From Psilocybe azurescens (taxonomy: Eukaryota; Basidiomycota; Agaricomycetes; Agaricales; Agrocybaceae): a stretch of DNA of 64,000 nucleotides. A program made the translations under genes and the position numbers. The stretch covers positions 1 through 64,000 of the forward strand of contig JAJIRX010000851.1 in the NCBI GenBank assembly GCA_023853785.1. The letters run 5' to 3'. Below are positions 36,588 to 48,228 of this stretch, one piece after another (the first letter of the stretch is position 1; each line of letters opens with the position of its first letter). The notes under the pieces were generated by a model. That model saw only the letters and a program-made list of their open reading frames with translations, had not been told where the DNA came from and did no database searches.

Positions 36588-38371
36588 ATGCGCGTACAAG
36601 CTTGGTCTTTTGTTTCACTGCTTTGTCTGGCATGTGGTGTCCTAGCAATTTCTCCAGAATTTATGGTCTGCCAGGTACAAAAGCCTGCTGGAGTCTCGCC
36701 ACTGCACGGATGTCCTGAAGGAACGATCTTTGTTTCGCAAGACACGACTAATAGTCACGCGCAGTTTCATCGTGTCCAGGATGCTGTTCTCTCTCTGTAA
36801 GTTATTTATCACCCTCGCTCCACTGTAGGTACATTCACTGATCTAACGTTTCTTAGTCCCGAAACAGGATCTGCCACGATACTCGTTGCAGAAGGCGAAT
36901 ATCAAGAAGTCGTAAACGTAACACGAAAAGGACCTCTCACCCTCCTCGTAAGAACAATTGAAGACACTGAGAGATTGAAACGTTAATCTTCTATTGAAGG
37001 GCCAACTTCCACTCGATGCTCTGCTCACTATCGACCACCCATTCGCAGACCCTTCAAAAACGCCATTCAATCAGAACCTAGTCAAAATATGGAACAACCA
37101 GTTCGTGCAAACGGGTATGGACGATGCGCAATCGGCCGTCCTGCTCGTCGCACCCTCGTTCAACGCCTCTCTGATCGGGGCGGGACCTACAGGCGCCCCT
37201 CTTCAGCCACTATTCGGAAATGTCGACTTTAAGGCTTATAATATCGACTTTGAAAATCGAGCGGTGAGCTTTCTACCTTTCTCTACATACCAAGTATGCT
37301 TGATTGATCCGAGATATATATTTGCACACTTTCTTTAGGCCAACTTTTCGATTTCTCAAGCGCTCGTGACTGATATCTCATATGCGAACGCTTCCTTCTA
37401 TGGCTGCTCCTTTGCGAGCTTCCAGGACACGTGGTATACGGGTCGAAACGGGAGCACGTACGTCGTCGACAGCATTATATACGGTCAAACAGATTGTGCG
37501 TTCGCTTCTTCGCTTTCAATACTATCATGTTCATAATGACCTGGACTTCTTTTTACAAGATGTTTTTGGATTCGGAACAGCGTATGCATCTGCTCTTGAT
37601 ATTAAGTTACCTTTGAACTTTGACAGGACATAACCTCTCTCTTTCTTCTCCAGTTGGTTCCAGAATGTCATACTGGCTAACCGTGCATGCGGAGGCGGTC
37701 TTGTAGCCTGGAAAGGTACCAATCTCACAGATGCACCCGGCAACCGATACGGCGCATACATCTCAGATTCAACGATCGTACGCGTAAGTCATCGCAGCTC
37801 ACGCTGGGAATACTGTTATCAATTAAATGTGGTCATACTTTCCGTATACATACAGTCCCCTGATGCCAACACAACGACAGTGACCGCCGATAAATGTTTC
37901 TTAGGTATGCAAAAGAGAACAATTGCTCGCAGAGTTAATCGGGGAAAATTTAAACCGCCTTTGTTACCTGCAGGCCGGCCGTGGAACGATCTCGCCACCA
38001 CCGTATTCTTGAGAACATCTATGGATGATAGCATTCGTCCTGAAGGGTGGACGCCGTTCGACAGTGCAAGGTGAGATACATACTGGCATCATCACAAAAG
38101 GAAAACCCATGCATAATAACCTGTCAATTCTAGGCCTGTCATAATGAACACAACCTTCTATGCTGAATTCGACTCCACCGGTAAGCAAAGATCAGCCCCT
38201 CGTGCGGAAAAAAAAAGTTGCGATGAATTTCATACCACAGGCCCAGGAGGAAACACGTCCGCGAGAATTCCCCTCGAGCACATTTTGACTGCCGAGCAAG
38301 CGAAGAACCTCACGATTGACAAGGTCTTTCTAGAGCATCCCAAATGGATTGATTCCACATATCTGTTCTGA
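36588..38371 (+). CDS. Secreted pectin methylesterase (carbohydrate esterase family 8)
   Basis: Removes methyl groups from plant pectin outside the cell. Ten exons (36588-36796, 36857-36947, 37000-37263, 37339-37495, 37560-37581, 37654-37783, 37856-37904, 37974-38070, 38134-38180, 38241-38371) sum to 1197 nt, 398 residues, exactly in frame with no repair. Signal peptide MRVQAWSFVSLLCLACGVLA. CE8 motifs in order: QFVQTGMDDAQSAVL, YGCSFASFQDTWYT (catalytic Gln and first Asp), DYVFGFGTAWF (second Asp) and LGRPWNDLATTVF (active-site Arg). Several N-glycosylation sequons (NVT, NAS, NLT, NTT). The ten small exons include one of 22 nt. A plant-associated or litter-degrading lifestyle is compatible but not proven. 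Confidence 0.95.
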
Positions 38372-38671
38372 TGAAATACGATGAGATTACGAATATATGG
38401 GAGGACTCAGGTTATAGTTTCACAATGTAAAGGACACAAGGATGTACAGCCAACAACATGACGACTACAATGGGGTGATATAAATTTAACGAGGTTAAAG
38501 GAAGTGAGTAAGGGTGAGAGCAGGGATCGAGTTGAAGAGAGGATGTGAGGCGGAGCCTCAAAGAAGCAGCCGAAATCAAAGATACGACTTTCAAACATTT
38601 CTGAGGATTCCGTAATAAATAAACATGGCTAAAGGGCGCTTTGGTCGTCAGCAGGACCAATATTACGGCGA

Positions 38672-40059
38672 TTAAGCACTGTCCCTCATGAGCCCTTTCG
38701 GCCTGTACTTTACGATCCAAGGATGTTTCTGCACCTCGGTTAATGGTAGGCGCTTCTGCGGATCGTAGCGGAGTAACTATCCCAGGTACCAACATGAGCT
38801 TTGACGACAAAGGGCAGAAAGTCACACTCACTCTGGTAATCAAATCTTTGACTTCTTCAGACAGGCGAACTTCCTTATCTTCGAACTTCAGATCGACCTT
38901 GGCGATTCGGCGGTAGGTGTCTTCAAAAAGGGGGCATTAATAATGTCATTGTAGGCAGCTGAATAGGATTACTTACTGTTGACACTGTTACGATCTTCGA
39001 ATGGTGGGAAGCCAGAGACAAATTCATACGTCAGAACACCGAGGGCCCAGTAGTCAACCTTCTCATTATGTTCCTTGCCCTCGACCATCTCTGGTGGCAG
39101 GTAGTCGAGCGTTCCGCAGAGTGTCATGCGCCTGTTGCCAGGAGCGTGGACGCTCCAGCCAAAGTCACCAATCTTGAGCTCTCCGTTGATACCGAGGAGC
39201 AAATTCTCTGGCTTGATGTCTCGATGAATAACATGCTTTCCATGGAGGTAGATCAGAGCATCCGCCATCTGATCAATATATCGCGAACTCCGCCTTTCCG
39301 AGAACCTGTTGAGTTTTGACAGTTGCTTGTACAGCTCGCCCTTTCCGGCAAACTCGAGCATCAAGAAAATTCGTTTCTCGTCATGAAAGTACCCGTAAAG
39401 ACGGAGGACATTTGGGTGGCGTAAGTTTTGTTGGATTTCAATCTCACGCCGAATTTGTTTCTCAACTTTGGATTGGACGATTTCCGACTTGTAGAGGGTC
39501 TTCAAAGCGACAATGTACTTGGGTTCGGCTTTCGTACGAACCATGTACACTCGTCCGAATTTGCCTTTGCCAAGTGGCCTACCCATATCGAAGTCATGCA
39601 GGGACCATTCGCGGGTCGGGGATCGTCTGAGAAAAAAATCAGTACGGGCAGAATAAAGAATGTATTGGAGGTGGCATACCTTGAGACACTGGAATCGAGC
39701 GCAAGTTCCTCGGCAGCTTCTCCATATACACGTTCTCCTCGTTTCTCGTTGTCACGTTCTAGTCCGCCATCGTAGCTACCAATATCAATTGAGGGCTGTG
39801 CGGAATGTCCCGGCTTGGACAATGTGGTGCTTGAAGAGCTAGGAAGGGGGTTTCTCAGGGAAGAAGGGTTTGTGGGTTTGTTGGATGCGTTTGTAAATGG
39901 ATTCGGAGCGCCATATTTCGTGAGCAGTTTCGTTACACCGGGTTGTGTTCCTTGCTTCATTGTTGATGGTTTGATAGAGGATCCGCTTGCTGGAGTTGGT
40001 TTCTTGTTAGAAATCTCCATCGCAGCTATTTGTCGTGTCACCGATCCGATTGTATTCAT
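38672..40059 (-). CDS. Aurora serine/threonine kinase
   Basis: Mitotic kinase of the chromosomal passenger complex, needed for chromosome segregation and cytokinesis. Four exons (39680-40059, 38977-39626, 38832-38920, 38672-38776) sum to 1224 nt, 407 residues, in frame without repair. A disordered Ser/Pro/Lys-rich N-terminus of about 125 residues precedes the kinase domain: [13 protein letters not shown] (glycine loop), [10 protein letters not shown] (Lys), [15 protein letters not shown] (catalytic loop), [11 protein letters not shown] (DFGWS is diagnostic for Aurora), [16 protein letters not shown] (activation loop Thr) and the terminus [20 protein letters not shown]. The start could also be the Met at residue 14. 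Confidence 0.95.
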
Positions 40060-40576
40060 AATTGATTCGTTTTGATATGGGATTTGGAATATCGACTGCC
40101 ACTAATAGTTGTCGTTAAATCTCTAATTGTAGAGACGGGTTTGAATCGTGATAGCAAGAATCGGGTTTCTTCTAACCTGTTGAGCTTCAGAAATGGTTGG
40201 AATCTGTTGGATTTCGTCTGTCTTCTGGGTGTAAAGTCAAAACTGGGTCTGTTGAAGGAGCGATTAAAGCAAGTACTGACACTTTATGGATATTATGTCT
40301 CTGTAATGTCGGTATCGCAGGTCTGTCCAGCCTTGTGCATGGAGAACAAGAAAGAAGGGATGAAGAGTGTCGAGAGTGTCACTGTATCAGACAGCCGACA
40401 CGGTTGGAATTTGAACATTAGACACACGTGACCGTTCATCAATGTTCAGGCTCCGACATTGCATAGCCATGGTCTCACTTAGGGGCTCAGCGCTCAGTAC
40501 TCAGTGCTGAACACAAAGTCCTTTATGAAGTACTTGCCGAAATTGAGTATGTTATGTATTTAGAGCATACCTCTTT
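40060..40576. other. Intergenic region upstream of Aurora kinase
   Basis: Should contain the Aurora promoter. A plus-strand frame over 40072-40431 has no recognisable content. Confidence 0.4.
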
Positions 40577-41250
40577 CTAATAGACTATAATTGTGATTAA
40601 GCTATACAATCGTGTACAGAGAGAGTCTGTACAAAGTTTCATTTCGCTGTTGAAGTCGTCGTTCTGATTCTGATTGGATATAACCCCTTGCGCAGACTCA
40701 ATGGTCAGTTTGGACACGTCGCTGATTATAATCGTAGTTTCTGGTCTTTTTATCATAATCAGATAAGTTAGACAATGCAAAGATAATTCAAAGGACCTAC
40801 CGCTATTCTGAAGAAATTACTAGCCACTGGGTTATGATCCCAATCGACAAGCACCCCATTGCCATTCGCATCTATGAACATGGTATTAGGAGAGATGTCG
40901 CCATGGATCTTCTTGGCATCTTCGTATAGGTGTTTATGCGCTATATATTTCCATTCCCGACTATAAAACGTACATATCTATTGAGAATGGTCACGGGTAC
41001 GCACCGACAAACGCATCGCGCATAACAGAAAGAAACTGCTTTGCATTTTGAAGTTATAGATAGGTCGCTCTTCGCCGTTATCGTTGAGCGTCAATGGGTA
41101 AGCACGAGTCTTAACAGCAGTGTCTTTGGCATGCTTGGTGCAGTCTAGTATATGGGCGTTCACCAGAACACGCTTAATAGATCCTAAACGCCATTTCACA
41201 TTACCGCGGCCATGCGCAACGGGTTGGACGCCAGGTGGAGATGTCGACAT
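40577..41250 (-). CDS. Short FunK1-type kinase-like protein (copy B)
   Basis: Exon 1 starts at ATG 41250 (MSTSPPGVQPVAHGRGNVKW) and contains TRAYPLTLNDNGEERP, matching copy A's TRPYPLNLNESGEER. After one missing base at 41040-41042 it reads FLSVMRDAFV, an intron, then REWKYIAHKHLYEDAKKIHGD and ISPNTMF...GVLVDWDHNP. These are the FunK1 features 'MRDA...AHKHLYED', the catalytic loop and the DWD motif. A GTAGGT donor follows at 40800, and a further open stretch to a stop at 40577 may be the last exon. As in copy A, the N-lobe nucleotide-binding elements and the C-lobe are absent and HRD is replaced by HGD. Probably a degenerate or miniaturised FunK1 member; activity unlikely. Confidence 0.55.
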
Positions 41251-42141
41251 GGGACAGGATAATAAAAGGGTACTAGTAAATGTAGATGTCAGGTATACGA
41301 ACCCATTAGAAATCAAAAACATCATACCGAAGTTCCCTGGTTTTCTTTCTGAACCTGGAGGGTGTTGAACTTTAAAGAATAAAATTCCAAGGTGCCACTG
41401 CTAAGGCTGGCATCAGGAATTTCGAAGCGCAAACGGCCAGGCACGTGTCGATAGATGTCCGCGCGGCGCCCGGCTACTGAGCACCGTTCACTCAGCAGCT
41501 GCACTGGCACCTGAAAGTTAAGGTTTCTGCAGTGAAACAACGTCGTCCTCAGAACTAAAGCACTCATCCGTAGCTCTTTTGGGGTCCAATGCACGGATAT
41601 TAGGCCTCTCTCGTATTCTCATAGCCTTGCTGAAGCACTCTATTCGCCTAGTTTGTTCGAGTTCAAGTTACCCGTAGCCAACAAGTTCACTGGACTTCTT
41701 TTCTTTTTGTTCGCCTATCCTAGGGACCCACCAGCTTACATGTGCGCTATCATTCCAACTCTGGTAGGACATCCAAGCTTGTTCCGACCGTCACCGGTTA
41801 CGTCTGTCGAGATAGTGATCCCGCGGTCTGCAAGCTCTAGAATGATCCTGTACTAGGCTTCGAACTTCAGTACGAAAAAGGGTGCGAGCTACTCGGAATA
41901 GCAAGAATTGTGTAGAAGATTCCATGGAATATTTCGAAGAAAACGAATACGTCGATGCTCCTCTCTGCCTCCGTGGACCAGCTCGTTATTCCTCGCTCCT
42001 TTGAGATATTCATATGTCTTGTTGGGTCGTCCACCCTTGGTTTCATCTGTAAAATTTTCAATCATTCGAGTCACTTTCAATCATATTATGGTCTATTCAC
42101 CTTATCGAGAATAACTGGCCCACCTTAGCACATAGATACAC

Positions 42142-42244
42142 CGCCCTACACTGCACTTACTCGCTCTACACTGCACTTACTCGCCCTACACTGCACTTAC
42201 TCGCCCTACACTGCACTTACTCGCCCTACACTGCACTTACTCGC
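42142..42244. repeat. 20-bp tandem repeat (minisatellite), about five copies
   Basis: The unit CGCCCTACACTGCACTTACT repeats head to tail, with one copy showing CGCTCTACA. There are no spacers between units, so it is not CRISPR-like. Confidence 0.95.
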
Positions 42245-42473
42245 TACACACAGGCCTAAAACAGCGAAAAGGTCAACTTTTTCTGCGACCCGAAGGCATA
42301 TGACTCGGGTTAGTGGGAATTTTAGGATCCATTTGTGCTGCGGTTTCTATTATTAAGGTCTCGGAATCGAACTGACTCCTTGAATTTTCCGAATATGGGT
42401 TGTGGGCACATCGTGTGCAGATTCTTTTTGATGTCTGTAGTTTCTTATCGATGGATAGTCCTGAGGTTCATCG

Positions 42474-42850
42474 TATAAAAGGTGGAGAGTATTCGTTTTT
42501 TCTCTCCATCCCTCGTCATTCAACCGTCTCCCCCTTCACTCATTTTACCTTCTGCCTCCGATTGACGTTCTGCTAGGCTGTCGTCGATGGTGGACATGCC
42601 TAGACAGACGTCTCTGAGAGCGTCTCCATTTATCAGCGTATTATGTTGTCCGGCGTTATGTCTTCTATCTTTATGTTGGTCGACGTTATGTGTTTTTTCT
42701 CTTTTTTCCCTTTCCATGACGGGGTGAGGGTCGTCTGTGCGACAGACGAGAAGAAAGAGACACAAAATGTGCTCTTGCTACTGTGGGATTAGAGCTATGT
42801 GTTGTGCCCCACCATGGCCCTGGCGGCCATCTTTGGGACTGCATGACAGC
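42474..42850 (+). repeat. Dispersed TATA-bearing repeat, copy 1
   Basis: Begins with TATAAAAGG near 42474, followed by a pyrimidine-rich leader. It shares islands with 48902-49290: TTATGTTG(T/C)TCCG(G)CGTTATGTCTT, then a CT-rich stretch and CCATGACGGGGTGAGGGTCG against CTATGACGGCGCGAGGGTCA. No long open frame. Could be a decayed transposon promoter or a noncoding transcript family. Confidence 0.5.
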
Positions 42851-44035
42851 GTATCAACTGCATCTCCCTACGGTTCTAGTAGGCGGCAAGCGTTCTTTTT
42901 GTAAGTTCCATTCGAGCTTAACTGATCTACGCCGCTAACCCTACTCCTTTTCCATAGATTGTGTACTAGTGGCTTAACCCAAACCTAAAGCTGCTATGGT
43001 CGAGCCCCTAATCGCCTTACCAACTCTCTTTCTTCCGTGCCGTGAGTCGGTGTTTATCTCTATCACCACCCTCACCGCACATATCTATCGTACGGGGATT
43101 AACATCTTTGCTGTAAGTATTTACCTAATTCACTTGTTAGCTCCTGACATGATGCCCAGTCGACCACTCGCTCTCAAGGCAACCTCGCAGCTGCCGCACC
43201 ATGCAGGCAAAATTGCTAAGCTTAATGTCCAATATATCCTGCACCCCAGTATCGCCCGGATCTCACATAGCCACCGGCGTATCTACACATAGCTTTTCAA
43301 AGCATGCTGCAGTTGCGACTCAACCACAATGCATCTATGAAATTTTATGCCCGGCGCACCTTTGAGGTCGACTGTCTCTTTCTTGTTCTAACGTCTAGTA
43401 CTTAAATCTGATATACCCTTTAACTAGAACGATGGACCTACACTGTCGGGAAACATTACGAACTTACGGTCATCACTCGAGGGCACTCAATAACATCATT
43501 CGTTTTCAACGGGCGATCAAGTACTTTTTTCATTTACGGTCAGTCTCTTTATGCCTTGACAACCTAAGGTAGCTAATAATATTCTTCAGACATGGTCGTC
43601 TGTGCTTCACGCATATATGATACGCTCCATAATCCATCCTATTATCAAAAATCAAACCAAATCTTCTCTAAATATTAATTACACACGCACCCGGACTCTT
43701 AATATTTTCATAATCTTCCGCATATGTACGACAATGCCTTTCTACCTCACAATTCCTCTACATCCACGGCACTAAGATCGTTTCCACACACTCAATTGAT
43801 AATTCGCGTTGCATAGTACCTTATCATGATTCCATATTCCTCACTCTATCCTGCCCTTACTCTCTGAATAATTCTCGTTATATCCACAAAGCAAAATATT
43901 GACTGCTTGCTGCAATTTTGCGGTATATACATGAATATGATCATTACGTGGGCCCTTATATGAACTCAAATTTTACAGTGGCATAAATATCTGTATTCAA
44001 GTCGCGAAGACAATTTGACTCTTGGAACATATCGC

Positions 44036-44491
44036 TCAGTCATATTCTATAAACCAAGATGGCTGTTTCCCGAAATGCCCCAGTGCTGTGCGGACGGCCC
44101 TAAGGTATGCATGGTCAGAGGCCATCACCATATCCTGCCACGTCTCGTTGGTGGCCACTACAAGGACCAAAAGTCGTCCATCATTTTCATCGGCAGGTCC
44201 ATGAACCCATCTCCAGGGTTGGAAGCTCGAATCGAGTCTCTTTGGAATCATACTCAGGATCATGTCGTATGCTGGAGCATGACGCTGAACTGGCGGCAGG
44301 CCCAAATTCAGGGGGAATGCCCTTATTGACCAACAAGTGGTCAAGATCTTCATTAAAAAATGGATATCCGTAAACTTGCAATGACTCCTGTTTACCATCG
44401 ACACCCGGTCCACGGCGAAGGCCTGGTTGTTGGTCTCCTGCCCGCCTAAGCCAATTGTCTATGATGCTGGGACATACGTTAATTTAGTCAT
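44036..44491 (-). CDS. Uncharacterised conserved fungal protein (copy 1)
   Basis: From the ATG at 44491 the frame reads MTKLTYVPAS and, after a one-base shift, DNWLRRAGDQQPGLRRGPGV, then LQVYGYPFFNEDLDHLLVNK. After a second shift near 44320 it reads PPVQRHAPAYDMILSMIPKR, FQPWRWVHGPADENDGRLLV and finally TNETWQDMVMASDHAYLRAV...PSWFIEYD, stop at 44036. About 150 residues, no signal peptide or membrane helix. The C-terminal half aligns with the gene at 47.6 kb (GP..E...G.L.VLV.A.N.T..D...A.D..YL..VR.A...PSWF.E.D). No named domain is recognised and no function is proposed. Confidence 0.55.
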
Positions 44492-45339
44492 GTCTAAGAT
44501 GAGGAAAGGCCTGGTGCTCACGTATCGCGAATTCTCGATTGATTGGGTGTAAGCTGAATGTTTTGTGTAGGAGCATTCATGAGAGGGAAAACTGTAGTGG
44601 CTGGACTACGAAAGTGGTAGAATTAAGCAATCTTGAGGACTATTATGCTGGCTTCTATTTGAGCTGTTTTCTCAAGGTACAGGCTCACCTCATCCATAAA
44701 CCGAGTCATGTCGATATTTATATGATTCGTTGTAGTTATTCCGCACATACGACGTTATTGGATTCATTTTCTCACCGATTTGACATAAATTAACCAACAA
44801 CTCGAACAACCAATCACTACAACACTACGCTTTCTGAAAATAAATACAGCGCCTCCTGAGTGGTCATTTGGGAGCCATTTACACCCATCGAGAAAATTGC
44901 GGGAAATGCCGCTGACATTCAACTTTCTTTCTTACGTTACCCACCGAGCTTCAAGCTGAGACGGAGGCCTCAAGCAGTTATCTTTCAATGTCCGGGTAAT
45001 ATGCGTGCACATAACAACATGCGCTACCTTGACTTTGGAAGTTCACTTTGAATGTAACTTAAGAGAAACTGGGGTCTAGGCTTGAGTTCCAGTTCCGTCA
45101 ATGGGGAATTCCAGCCGACGGTGGTGGACACGCGCCAAATGATGGCTGAGAACAGCTTTCAGAGGTGTAAGATGATGAAATATCGACAGATCGAGCGCTC
45201 ATAAAAGGTCTATGAGAATCCATGCATAGCACCATGCCAGTGAGTCATGCCAATTGTTCACTTCGGTTATGACTCATGTTTGAAATTTCCTGATTAGATT
45301 GTTCTTGTTTAAGTCTCCTTCCAAAGGTCTCCCTCAACC
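44492..45339. other. Intergenic region upstream of arginyl-tRNA synthetase
   Basis: Divergent spacer serving as promoter for ArgRS (plus) and uncharacterised copy 1 (minus). No gene supported. Confidence 0.4.
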
Positions 45340-47343
45340 ATGTCCAAAGACTCTAATCTATCAAAAACAAGTCCACCACAACCAGTGTTGGATTCATTCA
45401 AGCTATCCATCGCAAAACGACTTTCAGAACCCTGCCTCTCAGTATCGAGCAGGCTTTTGACGGTGTCGATTACGGAAAGAAAGGGGAAGACTTTACTGTC
45501 GCATTACCTCGATTCAGGCTTCCTGGGAGCATTTCCGAGAATGCCTCGAAGGTGATTGAAGGGGTAAGCGAATTCTACAACTGCCTTCAGTTTCTCTCAC
45601 AAGATCCAATTCTATCATACAGTTCACGTCTGACGAATGGATAGAGTCTATTGTTGCCGATAAATCTTTCTTGCACTTTCGAGTTAACACGGTGAACATG
45701 ATCTCTAAAGTCCTCAATCAAGTGGACACTCTCAGTCGCGCTTCAACTGAAGGCCAATACGAATATGGCTGCAACGATTCAGGGAAGGGAAAAAGAGTGG
45801 TCGTCGAGTACTCTTCACCCAACATTGTCAAGGCATTTCACATAGGTCACCTACGTAGCACCATCATCGGTGCATTTCTTGCGAACCTCTTTAGGGCGTG
45901 CGGTTGGGATGTGGTATCCATGAATTACCTTGGCGACTGGGGCACTCAGGTAGACAAATATTCTATACGCACGCAACATGGATTTCACTCACATTATATT
46001 GATCTAGTTCGGTGTTGTGACCAGGGGCTACGCGAAATTTGGGTCGCAGGAGGAGTTTGACAAGAATCCGCTTATGCATCTATGCGACGTCTACATTAAA
46101 TCCAGCAAAGAGATAAAGGAAAACCCACAAGTGCAAGCGGAGGCAGCAAAGCTTTTCAAACTAATGGAGGACGGCGATGATGAAATGCTTTCCAAATGGA
46201 ATACCTGGCGTGAGATCAGCATGAAGAAATATCAGCAAGTTTACAATCAGCTTAACATCAAGTTCGACGTATATACCGGTGAAAGTGAAGTCACTCAGGA
46301 CTCGATGGGCAAGGCTCTTGCTCGTCTAGAGAGTTTGAGCCTCATATCCGATAGGGAAGGCGCCAAATATATCGATCTATCTGAGTGGTCTCTTATGAGT
46401 CCTGTGCTTCGAAAGACCGGTATTCAATCCAATCCATTCTGTTTTTGCATTAAATGTTCTGACAATCTGTGATAGATGGTACCTCCATGTATCTAACGCG
46501 AGACATTGGCGCAGCGTTCCATCGACACGAGAAATACAATTTCGACAAGGTGATCTACGTCGTCAGTACCGAGCAGGTCCTCCATTTTAAGCAGTTGTTC
46601 AAAGTCCTTGAGCTCATGGATACACCCTGGGCAAAGGACCTTGAACACATCAGCTATGGAATGATTCTTGGAGTGAGCACTCGCAAGGGAACGGCGGTAT
46701 TTCTCGATCAAATAATCAAACAGGCGGGAGATGCAATGCATGCGCAAATGCTCAAAAACGAAGAAAAGTATGCTGCTGTCGATAACCCAGAAGCAACAAG
46801 TCTGGAAATTGCGATGACGGGAATCAAAATTCAAGATATGGCTGCCAAAAGGTCAGCATTTCGTACTCTTTTGTATAGTATTTGGTTTAAAATACCTTGG
46901 AATCTTCCAGAGCCAATGACTACACCTTCAACTGGAACCGAATGTTATCATTTGAAGGCGACACGGGACCATATCTCCAGTATGCGCATGCCCGTCTCGC
47001 GTCTATTGGACGCAAGAATCCACATCTCTTACCTCTTCCTCCCACTTCTCAAATCTCTACCCACACATTGGCCCAGTACCCACACGCGCGTGAGATTGTC
47101 TTCCTTCTGGGGACGTACCCCGACGTCATCAAAGTCGCAATGAAGACACAAGAGCCGAGTGGTGTGGTAACATACGCATTCAAGCTGGCGCACGTCATAT
47201 CGAGTGCATGGGATAGTGTTATTGTCAAGGGAGAGGAGGATCTTGATAAAGCGTGGGCAAAGCTTTATCTATATAGCTGCGCTAAGGAGGTGCTGGCCGC
47301 ATCCATGCGCTTGCTGACTATTAGGCCATTAGATAGGATCTGA
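45340..47343 (+). CDS. Arginyl-tRNA synthetase
   Basis: Class I synthetase that charges tRNA-Arg. Five exons (45340-45563, 45623-45949, 46008-46419, 46476-46851, 46911-47343) give about 590 residues. The N-terminal add-domain is followed by VVVEYSSPNIVKAFHIGHLR (HIGH motif, residues about 150-170), TIIGAFLANLFRACGWDVV, MNYLGDWGTQ|FG, VLRKT|DGTSMYLTRDIGAA, VIYVVSTEQVLHFKQLF and SYGMILGVSTRKGT (KMSKS-like loop). The C-terminal helical anticodon-binding domain has MLSFEGDTGPYLQYAHARL and ends near LLTIRPLDRI. One base is missing at the AA/CCC run 45428-45432; with it the exon total is 1773 nt and in frame. Fungi commonly use one gene for both cytosolic and mitochondrial enzymes; no clear presequence is seen. 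Confidence 0.94.
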
Positions 47344-47556
47344 TTCATTCGTCAATAGTCATTTCTGGAAGACGTTCATCAATATTTCAGATAGTTGAAT
47401 CGAATTCGGTATAGAATGTATTATAAAAACGAAATTATGCTTGGTCCGGTGAAAGGCGGAATGGCCCACCCTCGCAAGTACTTCAGCACAATCGCAAATG
47501 CCACGGCACATGAATGAACCAACTATCTGTATACCTAGTCCCATAATCAGCGAAGC

Positions 47557-48228
47557 TCAGATATATGGTGTGAGCGGACCTATATCTACCTCGGAGAACC
47601 ACGATGGCCATCCCTCCATCGCCCCGCGAACCATGCTGAGATAGTCGCCATCTCCAGCAACCTCCAGATCGTCTTCTGTTCCGTTGATGGCCCCGACTAG
47701 AACCGGCAGCTGACCGCAGGCTTCCTCTTCAGGCGGGCCATCAACCTACCTCCATGGCCTCCAGGCAGGCCTTGGGGACATCCGACTTTTGAGGAGCCTA
47801 CAGTGAACTACGAGCATGACAGGCATTTGGCGATCAAATCTGCTCCAATGCCGAGGGACACCCCGAAACGAAAACGCGTAGTCGTCCAGATCAGCAAAGA
47901 GGAAGGAATAGCCACAGATTAGTAATGGACTCAAGCCAGATATAACTCCCTTGTGGCTTAACCCAGAAAAAAGAAGCAAGATACATCGGAGTAGATATGA
48001 CTGTTCGAAGCTGGTGAATGACTCACTATTGTCAGGCGCTGGGTCCGGCGCTGCTGTGTTCCTGCGAGAATTTATCCATTGGGGAATATTCATTGTGTCA
48101 TTTAGCCAGACAATGGCTTGCTCTAGATTTAAAGACCATCCTTGGCCCGCAGCCGTAATCTCACAATGGCACTCTTTAGGAGCCACCGCGGCGAAACCTT
48201 TCAAGTTGCAAGAGCGATGTCCACAGAC
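47557..48228 (-). CDS. Uncharacterised conserved fungal protein (copy 2)
   Basis: The C-terminal exon is open: VDGPPEEEACGQLPVLVGAI, NGTEDDLEVAGDGDYLSMVR, then GAMEGWPSWFSEVDIGPLTP, stop at 47557. It joins by a 66-nt GTAGTT...TAG intron to an exon ending FADLDDYAFSFRGVPRHWSR...MPVML. An upstream exon reads KECHCEITAAGQGWSLNLEQ, AIVWLNDTMNIPQWINSRRN, starting behind a TAG acceptor at 48229. The link between these two exons is unresolved. The C-terminus is homologous to the gene at 44.0-44.5 kb. No ATG is seen within this span, so the true start is probably further upstream (a minus-strand open frame reaches about 48777). Function unknown. Confidence 0.5.

Larger units (their letters stand above)
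41251..44035. other. Repeat-bearing intergenic region
   Basis: About 2.8 kb holding a 20-bp minisatellite (42142-42244) and a TATA-bearing dispersed repeat (42474-42850), both listed separately. A minus-strand open frame at 41322-41594 could be an upstream exon of FunK1-like copy B but has no identifying motif. The 43.3-44.0 kb part is AT-rich with nothing recognisable. Confidence 0.45.

Noticed and set aside
42142..42244. Tandem 20-bp units considered as a CRISPR array
   Set aside because: Units are directly adjacent with no unique spacers, and the organism is eukaryotic.
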